Origin: Bryobacter sp.
Lineage (GTDB): Bacteria > Acidobacteriota > Terriglobia > Bryobacterales > Bryobacteraceae
Direction of reading: 5' to 3'
Assembly: GCA_022843625.1 (NCBI GenBank)
Contig: JALHNH010000001.1
Span: 186,001 to 250,000 of the forward strand
Length of the DNA: 64,000 nucleotides
Numbering within the stretch: position 1 is the stretch's first letter; each line of letters starts with the position of its first letter. A program made the translations under genes and the position numbers. The notes beneath the pieces were generated by a model, which searched no databases, was not told the DNA's origin, and worked only from the letters and a program-made list of their open reading frames with translations. Positions 1 to 8,785 of this stretch are shown piece after piece.

Positions 1-2370
1 ACTGCGGTTCACCTCTTCGCCTATCCCGGCACGACGCGGGCGCTCGTGACATTGAGCCAGTTTGTTCGCGACGCGACGCCCATCGTCAAGCTGACGGGCA
101 AGGGGGAAGTGCTGTTAAGGACCGCAATTCGAATCGGTGCCGATGTTGTGAGCGCGCAACCTTCTGATCCGGCAACTTGGGTGAAGCAGATGGTGTCGTT
201 CGCCGACGGAATCGTTCCCGCGGAATTACAGACCTTGCTTGACAGTTTGAAAACGGGAATCGCGACGGCTCTTGCGGCAGCGGCAGCTCCGGCGCGTGCC
301 GATGATGTGGCACTGATCGAATCCTTGCTGTTGCCACAGAACGAGCAAAAGAGAAGCAGCCAGTCGTTGCCGCGATCGCTCTCTGCGGCTTTCGACTCTG
401 GAGCGGACAACAATGTGCAGTTGCTCACTGGTTTTGCTCCGGCGCTGAAGCGCACCTATTTCGGCGCGTGGGCGAATGCGAACTTGGGTGGAGCCGCTGC
501 GCAGCTCACGGGCGTGTACGCGCTGCGGGCTTCGGCGACGCTCTTTGGCGCGACTGTACAGAAGCAGGCGACGTTCAGCAACAATATCCTTGATCCGCCC
601 TCGAATTGGCTCGAGTGGCAACTCGACTCTACGGAATCGAAGAACGCAGCCTACCTTGATCAGGCATACGATGCGATCCTGCCCGGCAGCTATGTTGTGG
701 TTGAGACTCGATCGTTCGGGGACACCAGGCGCAGAGTGCTTCAAGTAGCCGCAACTTCGACCGGATCACGCACGGCGTACGGGTTTAGCGGGAAATCCAC
801 ACGACTGACTTTTAGCGACGAGTGGTGGGATGCCAATGGGAAGACGGATATGTCGGTGCTGCGATCGGCACAAGTCCTTGCGCAGAGCGAAGCGCTCACG
901 TTAGTGGAAGAGCCAATTCTCAGTGATGTGGAAGGTCAGGATATTGAGCTCGCGCAGTTGTACGAGGGCTTGATGTCGGGCCGCTGGATCATCCTGTCTG
1001 GCGAGCGTAGCGACATCGATGGTACATCGGGCGTTCCTGGCGTCGAGTTGCACATGGTGTCTGGACTGCGCAACGTCGCGGACCCGAAGATCCCCGGTGA
1101 TAAGCAGCACACGACCTTGCTGCTCGCGACGCCGATGGCCTTTCGCTACAAGCGGGACACGCTGACGATCTATGGCAACGTTGCGAAAGCGACGCATGGT
1201 GAAACCCGCAATGAAACTCTGGGCAGCGGCAATGGCGCGCAGGCGTTGCAGACCTTCACGCTCAAGCAGCCGCCGCTAACGTTTGTCTCCGCGGCCACTA
1301 TGACGGGGATTAACAGTACGCTCTCTGTCTATGTCAACAACGTTCGCTGGCATGAGCAATCGACGCTTGCGGACACCAATGCGCAGGATCGCTTCTTCAT
1401 CACGAAGACGGATGATCGAGCTGTCACGAGCATCAAGTTTGGCAACGGAAGGGAAGGCGCCCGATTGCCGACGGGTGTAGAGAACATCCGTGCCGTCTAC
1501 CGAAATGGGATTGGCAAAGCGGGCAATGTTCTTGCCGGCCAAGTCAGCCTCGTGCAGACCGGGCCGTTGGGGGCGAAGTCGGTGATCAATCCGCTGCGGG
1601 CTTCGGGTGGTGCCGATGCTGAGACTCGTGATCAGGCTCGCGAGAACGTGCCCCTGGCAGTGATGGCGCTTGATCGTCTCGTGTCGATGCAAGACTACGA
1701 AGACTTCACCCGGACGTTCGCAGGCATTGGCAAAGCGAAGGTGGCGAAGCTGACCGATGGACGGCGTGAGTTTCTCCATCTGACGATAGCCGGTGCCGAC
1801 GACGTGCCGATCGACACGACTTCGGATTTGTATCGCAATCTTGGTGCGGCCCTGCGGCGGTATGGTGATCCAGAACTTCCGGTGCAAATCGCAGTGCGCG
1901 AACTCGTTGCACTCGTGCTGAGCGCCAATGTCCGGATTGGCGTCGACTATCTTTGGGAGCCGGTGTCGGATGCGATTCGATCTGCCTTGCTTGAGAAGTT
2001 CAGCTTTGGCAAGCGTAGGCTGGGTCAGCCCGCGTTGCGTTGTGAAGTGGTTGCGACGATGCAGGCGATCGAGGGCGTAGTGTACGTCGACATTGATTCG
2101 TTTGGCGGTGTCGCGGATCAGGTGACTGCCAAATGCAGCGAGACGCAACTGCCTGTCCGACGCCTTCGGACCCCGGACGAGTTGTCACCCGCCATTCGAT
2201 CGATTGCCAGCCCGGCGGTGAGCGCACTCGGCTTGAAGTTGAAGAAGGACCCGGGTGGCGTGGAGGCGAAGCTGGCGCGTGTCGATAAAAGCGGATTGAT
2301 TTTGCCGGCCCAACTTGCGATTTTCTCGCCCTTGGTGCCCGATACGCTCATCTTGAATCAGATTTCGTAG
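1..2370 (+). CDS. Putative baseplate assembly protein (J-like), 5' partial
   Basis: The frame is open to the left window edge, so the N-terminus is missing. A GTG at 46 is possible but has no clear ribosome binding site. The C-terminal part (about residues 510-715 counted from that GTG) has the layout of Baseplate_J/gpJ-like proteins: a short motif around DRLVSMQDYEDFTRTF followed by alternating alpha/beta segments that end near VVYVDIDSFGG. Such proteins form the wedge of the baseplate that triggers sheath contraction in phage tails and contractile injection systems. The next two plus-strand genes are also tail-like and lie 9 and 32 bp apart, so this is one structural operon. No sheath, tube, spike or AAA+ ATPase gene is in the window; they would lie to the left. 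Family assignment is by motif and neighbourhood, not by alignment. Confidence 0.75.
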   Translation, partial: TAVHLFAYPGTTRALVTLSQFVRDATPIVKLTGKGEVLLRTAIRIGADVVSAQPSDPATWVKQMVSFADGIVPAELQTLLDSLKTGIATALAAAAAPARADDVALIESLLLPQNEQKRSSQSLPRSLSAAFDSGADNNVQLLTGFAPALKRTYFGAWANANLGGAAAQLTGVYALRASATLFGATVQKQATFSNNILDPPSNWLEWQLDSTESKNAAYLDQAYDAILPGSYVVVETRSFGDTRRRVLQVAATSTGSRTAYGFSGKSTRLTFSDEWWDANGKTDMSVLRSAQVLAQSEALTLVEEPILSDVEGQDIELAQLYEGLMSGRWIILSGERSDIDGTSGVPGVELHMVSGLRNVADPKIPGDKQHTTLLLATPMAFRYKRDTLTIYGNVAKATHGETRNETLGSGNGAQALQTFTLKQPPLTFVSAATMTGINSTLSVYVNNVRWHEQSTLADTNAQDRFFITKTDDRAVTSIKFGNGREGARLPTGVENIRAVYRNGIGKAGNVLAGQVSLVQTGPLGAKSVINPLRASGGADAETRDQARENVPLAVMALDRLVSMQDYEDFTRTFAGIGKAKVAKLTDGRREFLHLTIAGADDVPIDTTSDLYRNLGAALRRYGDPELPVQIAVRELVALVLSANVRIGVDYLWEPVSDAIRSALLEKFSFGKRRLGQPALRCEVVATMQAIEGVVYVDIDSFGGVADQVTAKCSETQLPVRRLRTPDELSPAIRSIASPAVSALGLKLKKDPGGVEAKLARVDKSGLILPAQLAIFSPLVPDTLILNQIS

Positions 2371-2379
2371 GGAGGAACG

Positions 2380-4611
2380 ATGCCGAACACTACAGACCCA
2401 AGGATCGACCGGCTCTATCGTCTGCTCCCGGCCATCTACCGGATGCGTGACGCAGAGAAGAAGTATCCTTTGCAGGCGCTACTGCGCGTCATCAGTGAAC
2501 AGGTGAATGTTGTTGAAGATGACATATCCCAACTGTATGAGAACTGGTTTATCGAGACTTGCCAGGACTGGGCGGTGCCTTACGTTGCGGACTTGATCGG
2601 CTACCGGCCGGTGGCTGAGGCCGGACCACCCGGCAATCTCAAGACGGCAACAGGGGATGCACTCAATCGAGTGCTTGTGCCGAGACGTGAGGTAGCCAAT
2701 ACGATTCGCTACCGGCGCCGTAAGGGCACTCTCGCGTTGCTCGAAACCCTGGCGAACGACGTTGCTGGCTGGCCTGCGCGCGCCGTCGAAGTTTTCAAGC
2801 TGCTTGGCTGGACGCAAAACATCAACCATACGCACATACAGCGGGCTCGGCTGGTGGATGTACGCGAGATGGATTCGCTCGACCTGATCGATGGGCCTTT
2901 CGATCGAACGGCGCACACGGTCGACGTTCGGCGCATTGATTCTCATCGCACGAAGGGCCGCCACAATATCCCAACGGTGGGTGTCTTTGTGTGGCGCCTC
3001 AAGCCGTACTCGATCACCGAAGCGCCGGCTTACTGCGCCGAGAGCGCGGGCCCACATTGCTACACGTTCAGCGTCCTGGGCCAGGATGCACCACTGTTCA
3101 TCCATCCTGAGCCGGAGACCGATCCGACCCATATCGCGAAAGAGATGAATGTGCCCGCACCCATCCGGAGATTGTCGTTCGATGCGTACAAGGAGCGATA
3201 CTACGGCCCGGACCGGAGCATTGTGATTTGGGCGGAAGGCTGGCCAAACATCGACAGTGTGCAACCGGTTCCAGCATCGGCGATTCTGCCGGCGGATTTG
3301 TCGAACTGGCAGTACACCACGCCACGGGATCACATTGCTGTTGATCCAGTGTTGGGTCGTTTTGCGTTTCCGCCTGGCCAGTTGCCTCGCAAGGGTGTGC
3401 GCGTTACCTATCACTACGCGTTTTCAGACGATATGGGTGGCGGTGAATACACGCGGACGATTCTCGAACCGTCGCCGCGTATCATCGATGGCTTGAGTGT
3501 TGATCCGCACTTCTATCGTGTTGGACGTAATGAGAAGCTCCATCGAATCGCTGACGCGCTGGATCAATGGAAGCAGGACGCGCCGGCCGATGCCGTCATC
3601 GAGATTACTGACTCGGGCGTGTATGTTGAGCCCATTTATATTGAACTGGGCGAGAACCAGTCAATGCAGTTGCGGGCCTCCAGCGGCAAGCGGCCCACGA
3701 TTCGGTTGCTCGACTGGCGGACGGATCTTCCCGACGCGCTTTCGATCTCGATGTCTAGAGGCAGCCGCATGACCATTGATGGATTGCTGATCACGGGCCG
3801 CGCTGTCCACTTCACGAAACGTGATGTGCCTGGAGTGGCCGAAGAGATCCCGGAGCGCGTGTGTGCATCTGACATCGTCATTAGGCACTCGACTCTTGTG
3901 CCCGGATGGGGCATTGATTGCGATTGCCAGCCCATGCGCCCTGCCGAGCCAAGCCTTGAGATCTACAACGTCCAGGCGCGGCTGATGATTGAGCATTCCA
4001 TCATTGGCTCGATTCAGATTCATCAGAATGAAGTGACCATGGACCCGATCCCGGTGACCGTGAGCGACAGCATTCTGGATGCTTCGGCACCGGACAAGGA
4101 AGCTATCGGCTCGCCCGGTTCCGCCTTTGCGCACGCCACCATGACGATTCGCCGTTCGGCATTCTTCGGCATCGTTGGCGTGCATGCGATGGCACTTGCC
4201 GAGGACTCGATCTTCATGGACTGCGTACATGTTGCTCGTCGCCAGATTGGGTGCATGCGATTCTGCTATGTGCCAGCGGGGTGCCGAACACCGAGACGCT
4301 ATCGCTGCCAGCCTGATCTCGTCGTTACTGCTGTGAAGGATGAGATCAGCGATCTGGCCAGGAGAGCGGCGGCAATCGCCAACGAGAAGTTGCGTGTGAC
4401 GCCACAGTTCACAGCGCGTCGTTACGGCCTGCCCGGTTACGGGCAGCTTGGTCTTGATTGCGCCGTGGAGATTCGGCGTGGCGCTGAATCGACGAGCGAG
4501 ATGGGCGTGTTTCACAATCTTTACCAACCGCAGCGGGAAGCGAATTTGGCTGCGCGACTCGACGAATTCACCCCAGCGGGAATGGAAGCCGGTATTGTTT
4601 TCGAGACTTAA
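2380..4611 (+). CDS. Phage-tail-like protein (P2 gpI-like N-terminus, beta-helix-like C-terminus)
   Basis: The N-terminus (about residues 8-130) carries the pattern RIDRLYRLLPAIYRMRDAE and then a segment ending VADLIGYRP, typical of tail protein I-like baseplate proteins of extracellular contractile injection systems. Residues about 400-620 are rich in short repeated beta strands (patterns such as MTIDGLLITGR, ASDIVIRHSTL, LMIEHSIIG) and look like a parallel beta-helix, the fold of many fibre and receptor-binding parts. It starts 9 bp after the J-like gene behind a GGAGG ribosome binding site at 2371-2375. At 743 residues it is much longer than phage gpI (about 180), so the C-terminal part is an added module. 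Role inferred: baseplate wedge plus periphery or fibre attachment. Confidence 0.7.
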   Translation: MPNTTDPRIDRLYRLLPAIYRMRDAEKKYPLQALLRVISEQVNVVEDDISQLYENWFIETCQDWAVPYVADLIGYRPVAEAGPPGNLKTATGDALNRVLVPRREVANTIRYRRRKGTLALLETLANDVAGWPARAVEVFKLLGWTQNINHTHIQRARLVDVREMDSLDLIDGPFDRTAHTVDVRRIDSHRTKGRHNIPTVGVFVWRLKPYSITEAPAYCAESAGPHCYTFSVLGQDAPLFIHPEPETDPTHIAKEMNVPAPIRRLSFDAYKERYYGPDRSIVIWAEGWPNIDSVQPVPASAILPADLSNWQYTTPRDHIAVDPVLGRFAFPPGQLPRKGVRVTYHYAFSDDMGGGEYTRTILEPSPRIIDGLSVDPHFYRVGRNEKLHRIADALDQWKQDAPADAVIEITDSGVYVEPIYIELGENQSMQLRASSGKRPTIRLLDWRTDLPDALSISMSRGSRMTIDGLLITGRAVHFTKRDVPGVAEEIPERVCASDIVIRHSTLVPGWGIDCDCQPMRPAEPSLEIYNVQARLMIEHSIIGSIQIHQNEVTMDPIPVTVSDSILDASAPDKEAIGSPGSAFAHATMTIRRSAFFGIVGVHAMALAEDSIFMDCVHVARRQIGCMRFCYVPAGCRTPRRYRCQPDLVVTAVKDEISDLARRAAAIANEKLRVTPQFTARRYGLPGYGQLGLDCAVEIRRGAESTSEMGVFHNLYQPQREANLAARLDEFTPAGMEAGIVFET

Positions 4612-4643
4612 AGCGAAGGACGTAAGAGAAAGAGGAGATAACT

Positions 4644-6476
4644 ATGAAGGGCGATTTCACAAGAAACACATTCGATCCGGCTAAGCACTTCAGCCGCGTC
4701 CTGATGCAGCAAGGCCGAGTGACGCTTGATTCGGATCCAAACGAGCAAACCGAGATTCTGTTGCGATACCTGCGCATGCTGGCGACGGATTTGATCGGCC
4801 CACACGCGGCTCCGGCGGTTGGTGGAGGCTTTACGCTGTCTTCTGTTGACGGGCATCTGGTGATTTCCGCTGGCCGCTACTACGTCGACGGAATTCTCGT
4901 CGAGAACGAGGCAGACTGCGCTTTCACGTCCCAGCCGGACTATCCGCTGCTGGAGGATGACCCGATTTTGAAGGAGACGAACGATCCGACAGGCAAATGC
5001 TACTGGATATATCTCGACGTCTGGGAGCGCCACATCACGCACCTCGAAGATGCGCGCATTCGCGAAGTTGCGCTGGGCGGACCGGACACGTGCACACGCT
5101 CCAAGGTGGTTTGGCAAGTGAAGGCGCTCGAAGCGGCGGCATCTCCGAAGCCAGCACCCGCACCGGGACCCCAGCCGGCACCGCCGGCCAATGCGAAAGA
5201 GATTGCGCGCCTCAAGGAGATGCTCGAGAAACTGGTTAACAATGCCAAGTCAGTGAAAGCTAAGTTGGACGAGACGACAGACCCTGCGAAGCGAAAAGAG
5301 CTGGAGGACACGCTTGAGAAGATAAACGCGGAGATGACCGATATTGAGAAGAAGGTCAGCGAGTTGTCCGGGCAGCCGTCAACGCGACCTGTGCCTGAGG
5401 TTGAACCCGTTAAGGAGCAGATGGGTTGTGAAAAGCCACTCGAAGGCCTCGTGCGGTTGAGCGACGCGGCACTTGCGGCACGGGTAGATCCCGGGTTTCA
5501 GAGTGACGACCCTTGCATACTCTCCCCAGAGGCGAAATATCGCGGTACGGAAAATCATCTTTACCGGGTTGAGATCCACACGGGAGGCAATGGTGAGGCG
5601 GCCACGTTCAAGTGGTCGCGGGATAACGGAAGCGTCGCAACCTTCTGGCTTGCTTCGAACGGTTTTGATCTGACGGTTGCCAGCGGGCGTGGGTTCTCTG
5701 CCGGATGCTGGATTGAACTGATCGACGACTCGATGGAGTTGCTGGGTATGCGAGGGTATCTCGTCAAGGTTGCGAAAGTGGAAGGACAGACGATCACAAT
5801 TGATCCCTCGACTGTGCCGAGCGGGCTCTCGCTGGTGTTGAGTGAGATGTTTGTGAATCCGAAACTGCGGCGCTGGGATCAGGTGGAAGTCGGCGACATC
5901 GTGCTGCAGGAGGGCGCCGCGCCGGTGAAGGAATCGACGGCAACGGAATTGAATTGGATTGATCTCGAGGATGGCATCCAGGTTCGTTTCGCCAAGGGCG
6001 GCGAGTATCGAACTGGGGACTATTGGTTGATTCCGGCGCGCGTTGCGACTGGAGGCATTGAATGGCCAGAATCAGCTGGGACCGCCGTCGAGCTGACGCC
6101 ATTTGGAATCGAGCATCACTACGCGCCACTCGGTTTTGTGACCTGGAAAAACAAGCAGTGGGAGATTGACCCATGCCGCTGTTTGTTCTCGCCCATCGCT
6201 GAATGCGGAAAAGACGACAAAGATGGTGCTCCCGGGGCAATGCCGGCGCTACCGGCGGCAGATAGTGGCGCCTCTGACGCGGTTCCGCCAGGGAAATCGA
6301 ATCCTAAATCGAAGCCGGGGCCTATCCCAGCTTTGACTCCACGTCCGGGGGCACCGCGCCCTGTGGTGAAGGGAGTACGGCCAGTGGGTGGCCTGACGAT
6401 GACCACCAACCCGGTTGGAACAACCGGTGTATCCACGACCCCAGTGAAGCCCAAGAGGAAGCGCAGGGACGGTTAA
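4644..6476 (+). CDS. DUF6519-type baseplate-associated protein with coiled coil and proline-rich tail
   Basis: The opening MKGDFTRNTFDPAKHFSRVL followed by MQQGRVTLDSDPNEQ is the signature start of DUF6519 proteins, which occur beside baseplate genes of contractile injection systems. The usual DADWNEQ-type motif reads DSDPNEQ here. A proline/alanine linker (about 165-183) leads to a strongly charged heptad segment (about 184-242) that should form a coiled coil, followed by a mostly beta region to about 535 and a low-complexity Pro/Gly/Lys tail ending in KRKRRDG. A good ribosome binding site (AGGAG at 4634-4638) precedes the ATG. The coiled coil inserted between the two conserved blocks is unusual and could be an interaction arm. 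The molecular function of the family is not known to me. Confidence 0.7.
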   Translation: MKGDFTRNTFDPAKHFSRVLMQQGRVTLDSDPNEQTEILLRYLRMLATDLIGPHAAPAVGGGFTLSSVDGHLVISAGRYYVDGILVENEADCAFTSQPDYPLLEDDPILKETNDPTGKCYWIYLDVWERHITHLEDARIREVALGGPDTCTRSKVVWQVKALEAAASPKPAPAPGPQPAPPANAKEIARLKEMLEKLVNNAKSVKAKLDETTDPAKRKELEDTLEKINAEMTDIEKKVSELSGQPSTRPVPEVEPVKEQMGCEKPLEGLVRLSDAALAARVDPGFQSDDPCILSPEAKYRGTENHLYRVEIHTGGNGEAATFKWSRDNGSVATFWLASNGFDLTVASGRGFSAGCWIELIDDSMELLGMRGYLVKVAKVEGQTITIDPSTVPSGLSLVLSEMFVNPKLRRWDQVEVGDIVLQEGAAPVKESTATELNWIDLEDGIQVRFAKGGEYRTGDYWLIPARVATGGIEWPESAGTAVELTPFGIEHHYAPLGFVTWKNKQWEIDPCRCLFSPIAECGKDDKDGAPGAMPALPAADSGASDAVPPGKSNPKSKPGPIPALTPRPGAPRPVVKGVRPVGGLTMTTNPVGTTGVSTTPVKPKRKRRDG

Positions 6477-6485
6477 AGTGATTGC

Positions 6486-6507
6486 CGCGAGTGCATGATC
6501 TCTCGTG
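6486..6507 (+). terminator. Weak hairpin after the baseplate operon
   Basis: CGCGAG (6486-6491) can pair with CTCGTG (6502-6507, one G-U pair) around a 10-base loop, 10 bases after the stop codon of the preceding gene. Only a short T-rich run (ATTTTG) follows, so this is at best a weak intrinsic terminator. Confidence 0.3.
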
Positions 6508-6667
6508 GTAATTTTGCGTTGAACCGAACTTTCTGGCGTTGACGCGGCTCCGTACCGATCACTCCACAATGTTTTGGTGAGATTAACCAGCACACATACT
6601 AAGCTCTTAAAAGTTTGGTTTAATACAGTGGTTGGCCGACCGCTTCGACTGTGCCGCGAAGGTACCT

Positions 6668-6682
6668 GTTCCGAAACGGAAC
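6668..6682. promoter_or_regulatory. Perfect palindrome, possible activator binding site
   Basis: GTTCCG-AAA-CGGAAC is an exact inverted repeat (6+3+6) in the otherwise gene-free stretch 6477-6798. It lies about 90 bp upstream of the sigma-54-like element at 6771-6785, the usual distance of NtrC-type enhancer sites. Related half-sites occur in the 34.6 kb intergenic region. The role is inferred from position only. Confidence 0.5.
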
Positions 6683-6770
6683 GGCTTAAAACGAAACTCA
6701 TAGGCCCGGCGGAATATGAAGGAGTAGTACTATCTGAAGAAAATCAAGGGTTTAGAAGTTGTGTGTATTG

Positions 6771-6785
6771 TGGCGATTGACTTGC
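6771..6785 (+). promoter_or_regulatory. Candidate sigma-54 promoter of the NtrC-type regulator
   Basis: TGGCGATTGACTTGC has GG and GC separated by exactly 10 bases, TGGC at -24 and TTGCT at -12, but departs from the consensus at three positions after TGGC. The predicted start (about 6797) is only 2 bases before the GTG at 6799, or 8 before the GTG at 6805, so a very short leader would result. It resembles the element before rmlA (14 of 17 bases identical), which supports a real motif. Confidence 0.45.
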
Positions 6786-6798
6786 TTGTGGATCTGAG

Positions 6799-8214
6799 GT
6801 GCAAGTGCGGACAGAGTTAGAAAGTTTGATCTTTTTGGTGGATGATGACGAGAACCTGCGCGCTGTCTTCGAGCGATGGTTGCGTAAAGACGGCTACGAT
6901 GTCGCTTGCCTTTCAAGCGGAGATGCTTGTCTGGAAGCTTTGACAGAAGAAGAGCCCGAGGCCATTTGCCTGGACATGAATATGCCGGGATTGAGCGGAA
7001 TTGAAACGCTCGAGCGCATTCGCGAGCGTTACCCGGCCTTGCCGGTTATTATTCTGACAGCTGATGAGACTGCCACGACAGCAGTGAGTGCGATGAAGCT
7101 TGGGGCGCACGACTATTTAACAAAGCCCCTAGATGCAACCAAGCTCTTGACCACATTGAAGAATGCAATTGCTCATGGGCGCCTATCGATGCGTGTGACG
7201 CAACTCGAACGAGAAGTGGAAGGGCGAGGCTATCCGGGCATAGCGGGAAACTCTAATGCAATGAAGGGTGTTTTCCGTCAGCTCGACAGACTGGCAGTGA
7301 GCGATGTCTCGGTGATGATTCATGGGGAAAGTGGCTCCGGCAAGGAACTGATCGCGAGGGCGATTCATCAGTCCAGCAGCAGATGCAGGGGACCCTTTGT
7401 TGCGGTCAACTCGGCGGCGATTCCAGAGAGTCTGCTTGAGTCGGAGCTTTTCGGGCACGAGAAGGGTTCCTTTACAGGTGCGGCAAACCGGCGGATTGGG
7501 CGTTTTGAAGAAGCAAATAAAGGTACTTTGTTTCTGGACGAAATTGGAGAATTGTCAGCTTCAGTGCAGGCCAAGCTTCTCCGGGTATTGCAGGAGCGGA
7601 AAGTTCAGCGGGTTGGTGGCTCGGCGTTGATTCATTCCGATTTTCGCCTGATTACCGCCACACATCGCAATTTGAGCGATGACGTCAAGGCAGGTAAGTT
7701 TCGCGAGGATCTGTTTTTCCGGTTGGCCGTCTTTGAGCTGGAATTGCCTCCGCTTCGAAGAAGAAAAGAAGACATTCCGGTGCTCGCTCAATTGTTCATC
7801 AAGGGTAACAAGGATATGGCCGGCAGCCGGGTGACGGGTGTCTCAGCGGCGGCATTGAGCATATTGCTCAAGCACGAGTGGCCGGGCAACGTCCGGGAAT
7901 TGCAGAATGTCATGCAGAGGGCTCTGGTTGTGGCAAACGGTGTTGAGATTGTGCCTGAGGATTTGCCGGAAAGAATGCGTATCAGTGAAAGTACACCTTC
8001 ACTGAAGGCACAACTTGAGCAAGTGGACGAACAGGGAGGGACTCTTGAGGATGCTTCGAAAAGGCTTTTGATGAGCGCCCTTGAAAAGCATGAAGGAAAC
8101 GCGTCCGCAGCCATGCGGGAGTTGAAGATCGGCCGAACGCGCTTTTATCGCATGTTGAAGAAGTTTGGGTTTGAAGACAAGATGGATGAGATTCGCCAGT
8201 CTGGCAACAAGTAA
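6799..8214 (+). CDS. NtrC-family sigma-54-dependent response regulator
   Basis: Three domains in order: a receiver (about 10-125) with acidic cluster D15-D17, phosphoacceptor D59 in LDMNMPGLSG and a KP motif near 108-109; an AAA+ sigma-54 activator domain (about 145-375) with Walker A GESGSGKE (K181), the sigma-54 contact loop GSFTGA (222-227) and Walker B GTLFLDEIGE (D246, E247); and a Fis-type helix-turn-helix at the C-terminus. All catalytic residues are present, so it should remodel sigma-54 polymerase after phosphorylation. A stop at 6778-6780 limits the start to GTG 6799 or GTG 6805. The H-NOX gene begins 15 bp downstream and the hybrid kinase follows, so this is probably the cognate output of that kinase. 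The nearby EPS operon has a sigma-54 promoter and is a likely target. Confidence 0.92.
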   Translation: MQVRTELESLIFLVDDDENLRAVFERWLRKDGYDVACLSSGDACLEALTEEEPEAICLDMNMPGLSGIETLERIRERYPALPVIILTADETATTAVSAMKLGAHDYLTKPLDATKLLTTLKNAIAHGRLSMRVTQLEREVEGRGYPGIAGNSNAMKGVFRQLDRLAVSDVSVMIHGESGSGKELIARAIHQSSSRCRGPFVAVNSAAIPESLLESELFGHEKGSFTGAANRRIGRFEEANKGTLFLDEIGELSASVQAKLLRVLQERKVQRVGGSALIHSDFRLITATHRNLSDDVKAGKFREDLFFRLAVFELELPPLRRRKEDIPVLAQLFIKGNKDMAGSRVTGVSAAALSILLKHEWPGNVRELQNVMQRALVVANGVEIVPEDLPERMRISESTPSLKAQLEQVDEQGGTLEDASKRLLMSALEKHEGNASAAMRELKIGRTRFYRMLKKFGFEDKMDEIRQSGNK

Positions 8215-8229
8215 GCAAGGAGACAAGAA

Positions 8230-8772
8230 ATGTACGGAATGGTAAATCGAGCTATCGAAGAAATGGTGACTACCGGTTTTGGGGCGGAAGCTTGGGAAAA
8301 GATCAAGGATAAAGCCGGAGTTGACGTCGAAGTATTTGTCAGTTCTGAAGGATACTCAGACCAGATCACTTACGGACTGATTGGTGCGGCGAGCGACGTA
8401 CTTGGCCTTCCTGCCGAAAAGGTTATGGAGGCGTTTGGGGAGTATTGGATCCTTGAAACAACCAAGCGTGGATATAGTGACCTTATGTCTTCCGGCGGGT
8501 CTACACTGAAGGAATTTCTTTCGAATCTTCCAAACTTTCATGCACGATTGAGCATGATCTTCCCGCATCTGGCCCCTCCTGAATTCGCTGTGAGCAACGT
8601 GAATGAAAACTCTTTGACGCTTCACTATATGTCCAACCGGGCTGGCCTTACTCCTTTTATGAAAGGCTTGATCATGGGATTGGGGAAAATGTTTGAAACT
8701 CCAGTTCAGGTAGAACTAGCTGTGGCGAAAGCATCTGGCGCCGACCATGACGAATTCTTCGTTCAGTGGTAG
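8230..8772 (+). CDS. H-NOX haem nitric-oxide/oxygen-binding sensor protein
   Basis: Stand-alone H-NOX of 180 residues starting MYGMVNRAIEEMV, typical for the family. The proximal haem ligand is H104 in LPNFHARL, and the haem-propionate motif YxSxR is intact at Y133, S135, R137. It is therefore expected to bind haem and sense NO (or O2, if a distal tyrosine is present, which cannot be decided by reading). Ribosome binding site AAGGAG is at 8217-8222. The stop codon is followed within 14 bases by the start of a kinase with an N-terminal HNOBA-like region, the standard partner. In known systems the NO-bound H-NOX inhibits its kinase and changes biofilm or cyclic-di-GMP output. Confidence 0.93.
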   Translation: MYGMVNRAIEEMVTTGFGAEAWEKIKDKAGVDVEVFVSSEGYSDQITYGLIGAASDVLGLPAEKVMEAFGEYWILETTKRGYSDLMSSGGSTLKEFLSNLPNFHARLSMIFPHLAPPEFAVSNVNENSLTLHYMSNRAGLTPFMKGLIMGLGKMFETPVQVELAVAKASGADHDEFFVQW

Positions 8773-8785
8773 GAATCAGGATTTC

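Noticed and set aside
6574..6780. 68-codon plus-strand frame before the NtrC-type regulator
   Set aside because: It has no recognisable family, no good ribosome binding site, and covers the palindrome and promoter-like element; composition is not coding-like.
8198..8215. Sigma-54-like TGGCA-N8-GCA before the H-NOX gene
   Set aside because: The -12 TT is AA, and the predicted start would fall after the H-NOX ribosome binding site.
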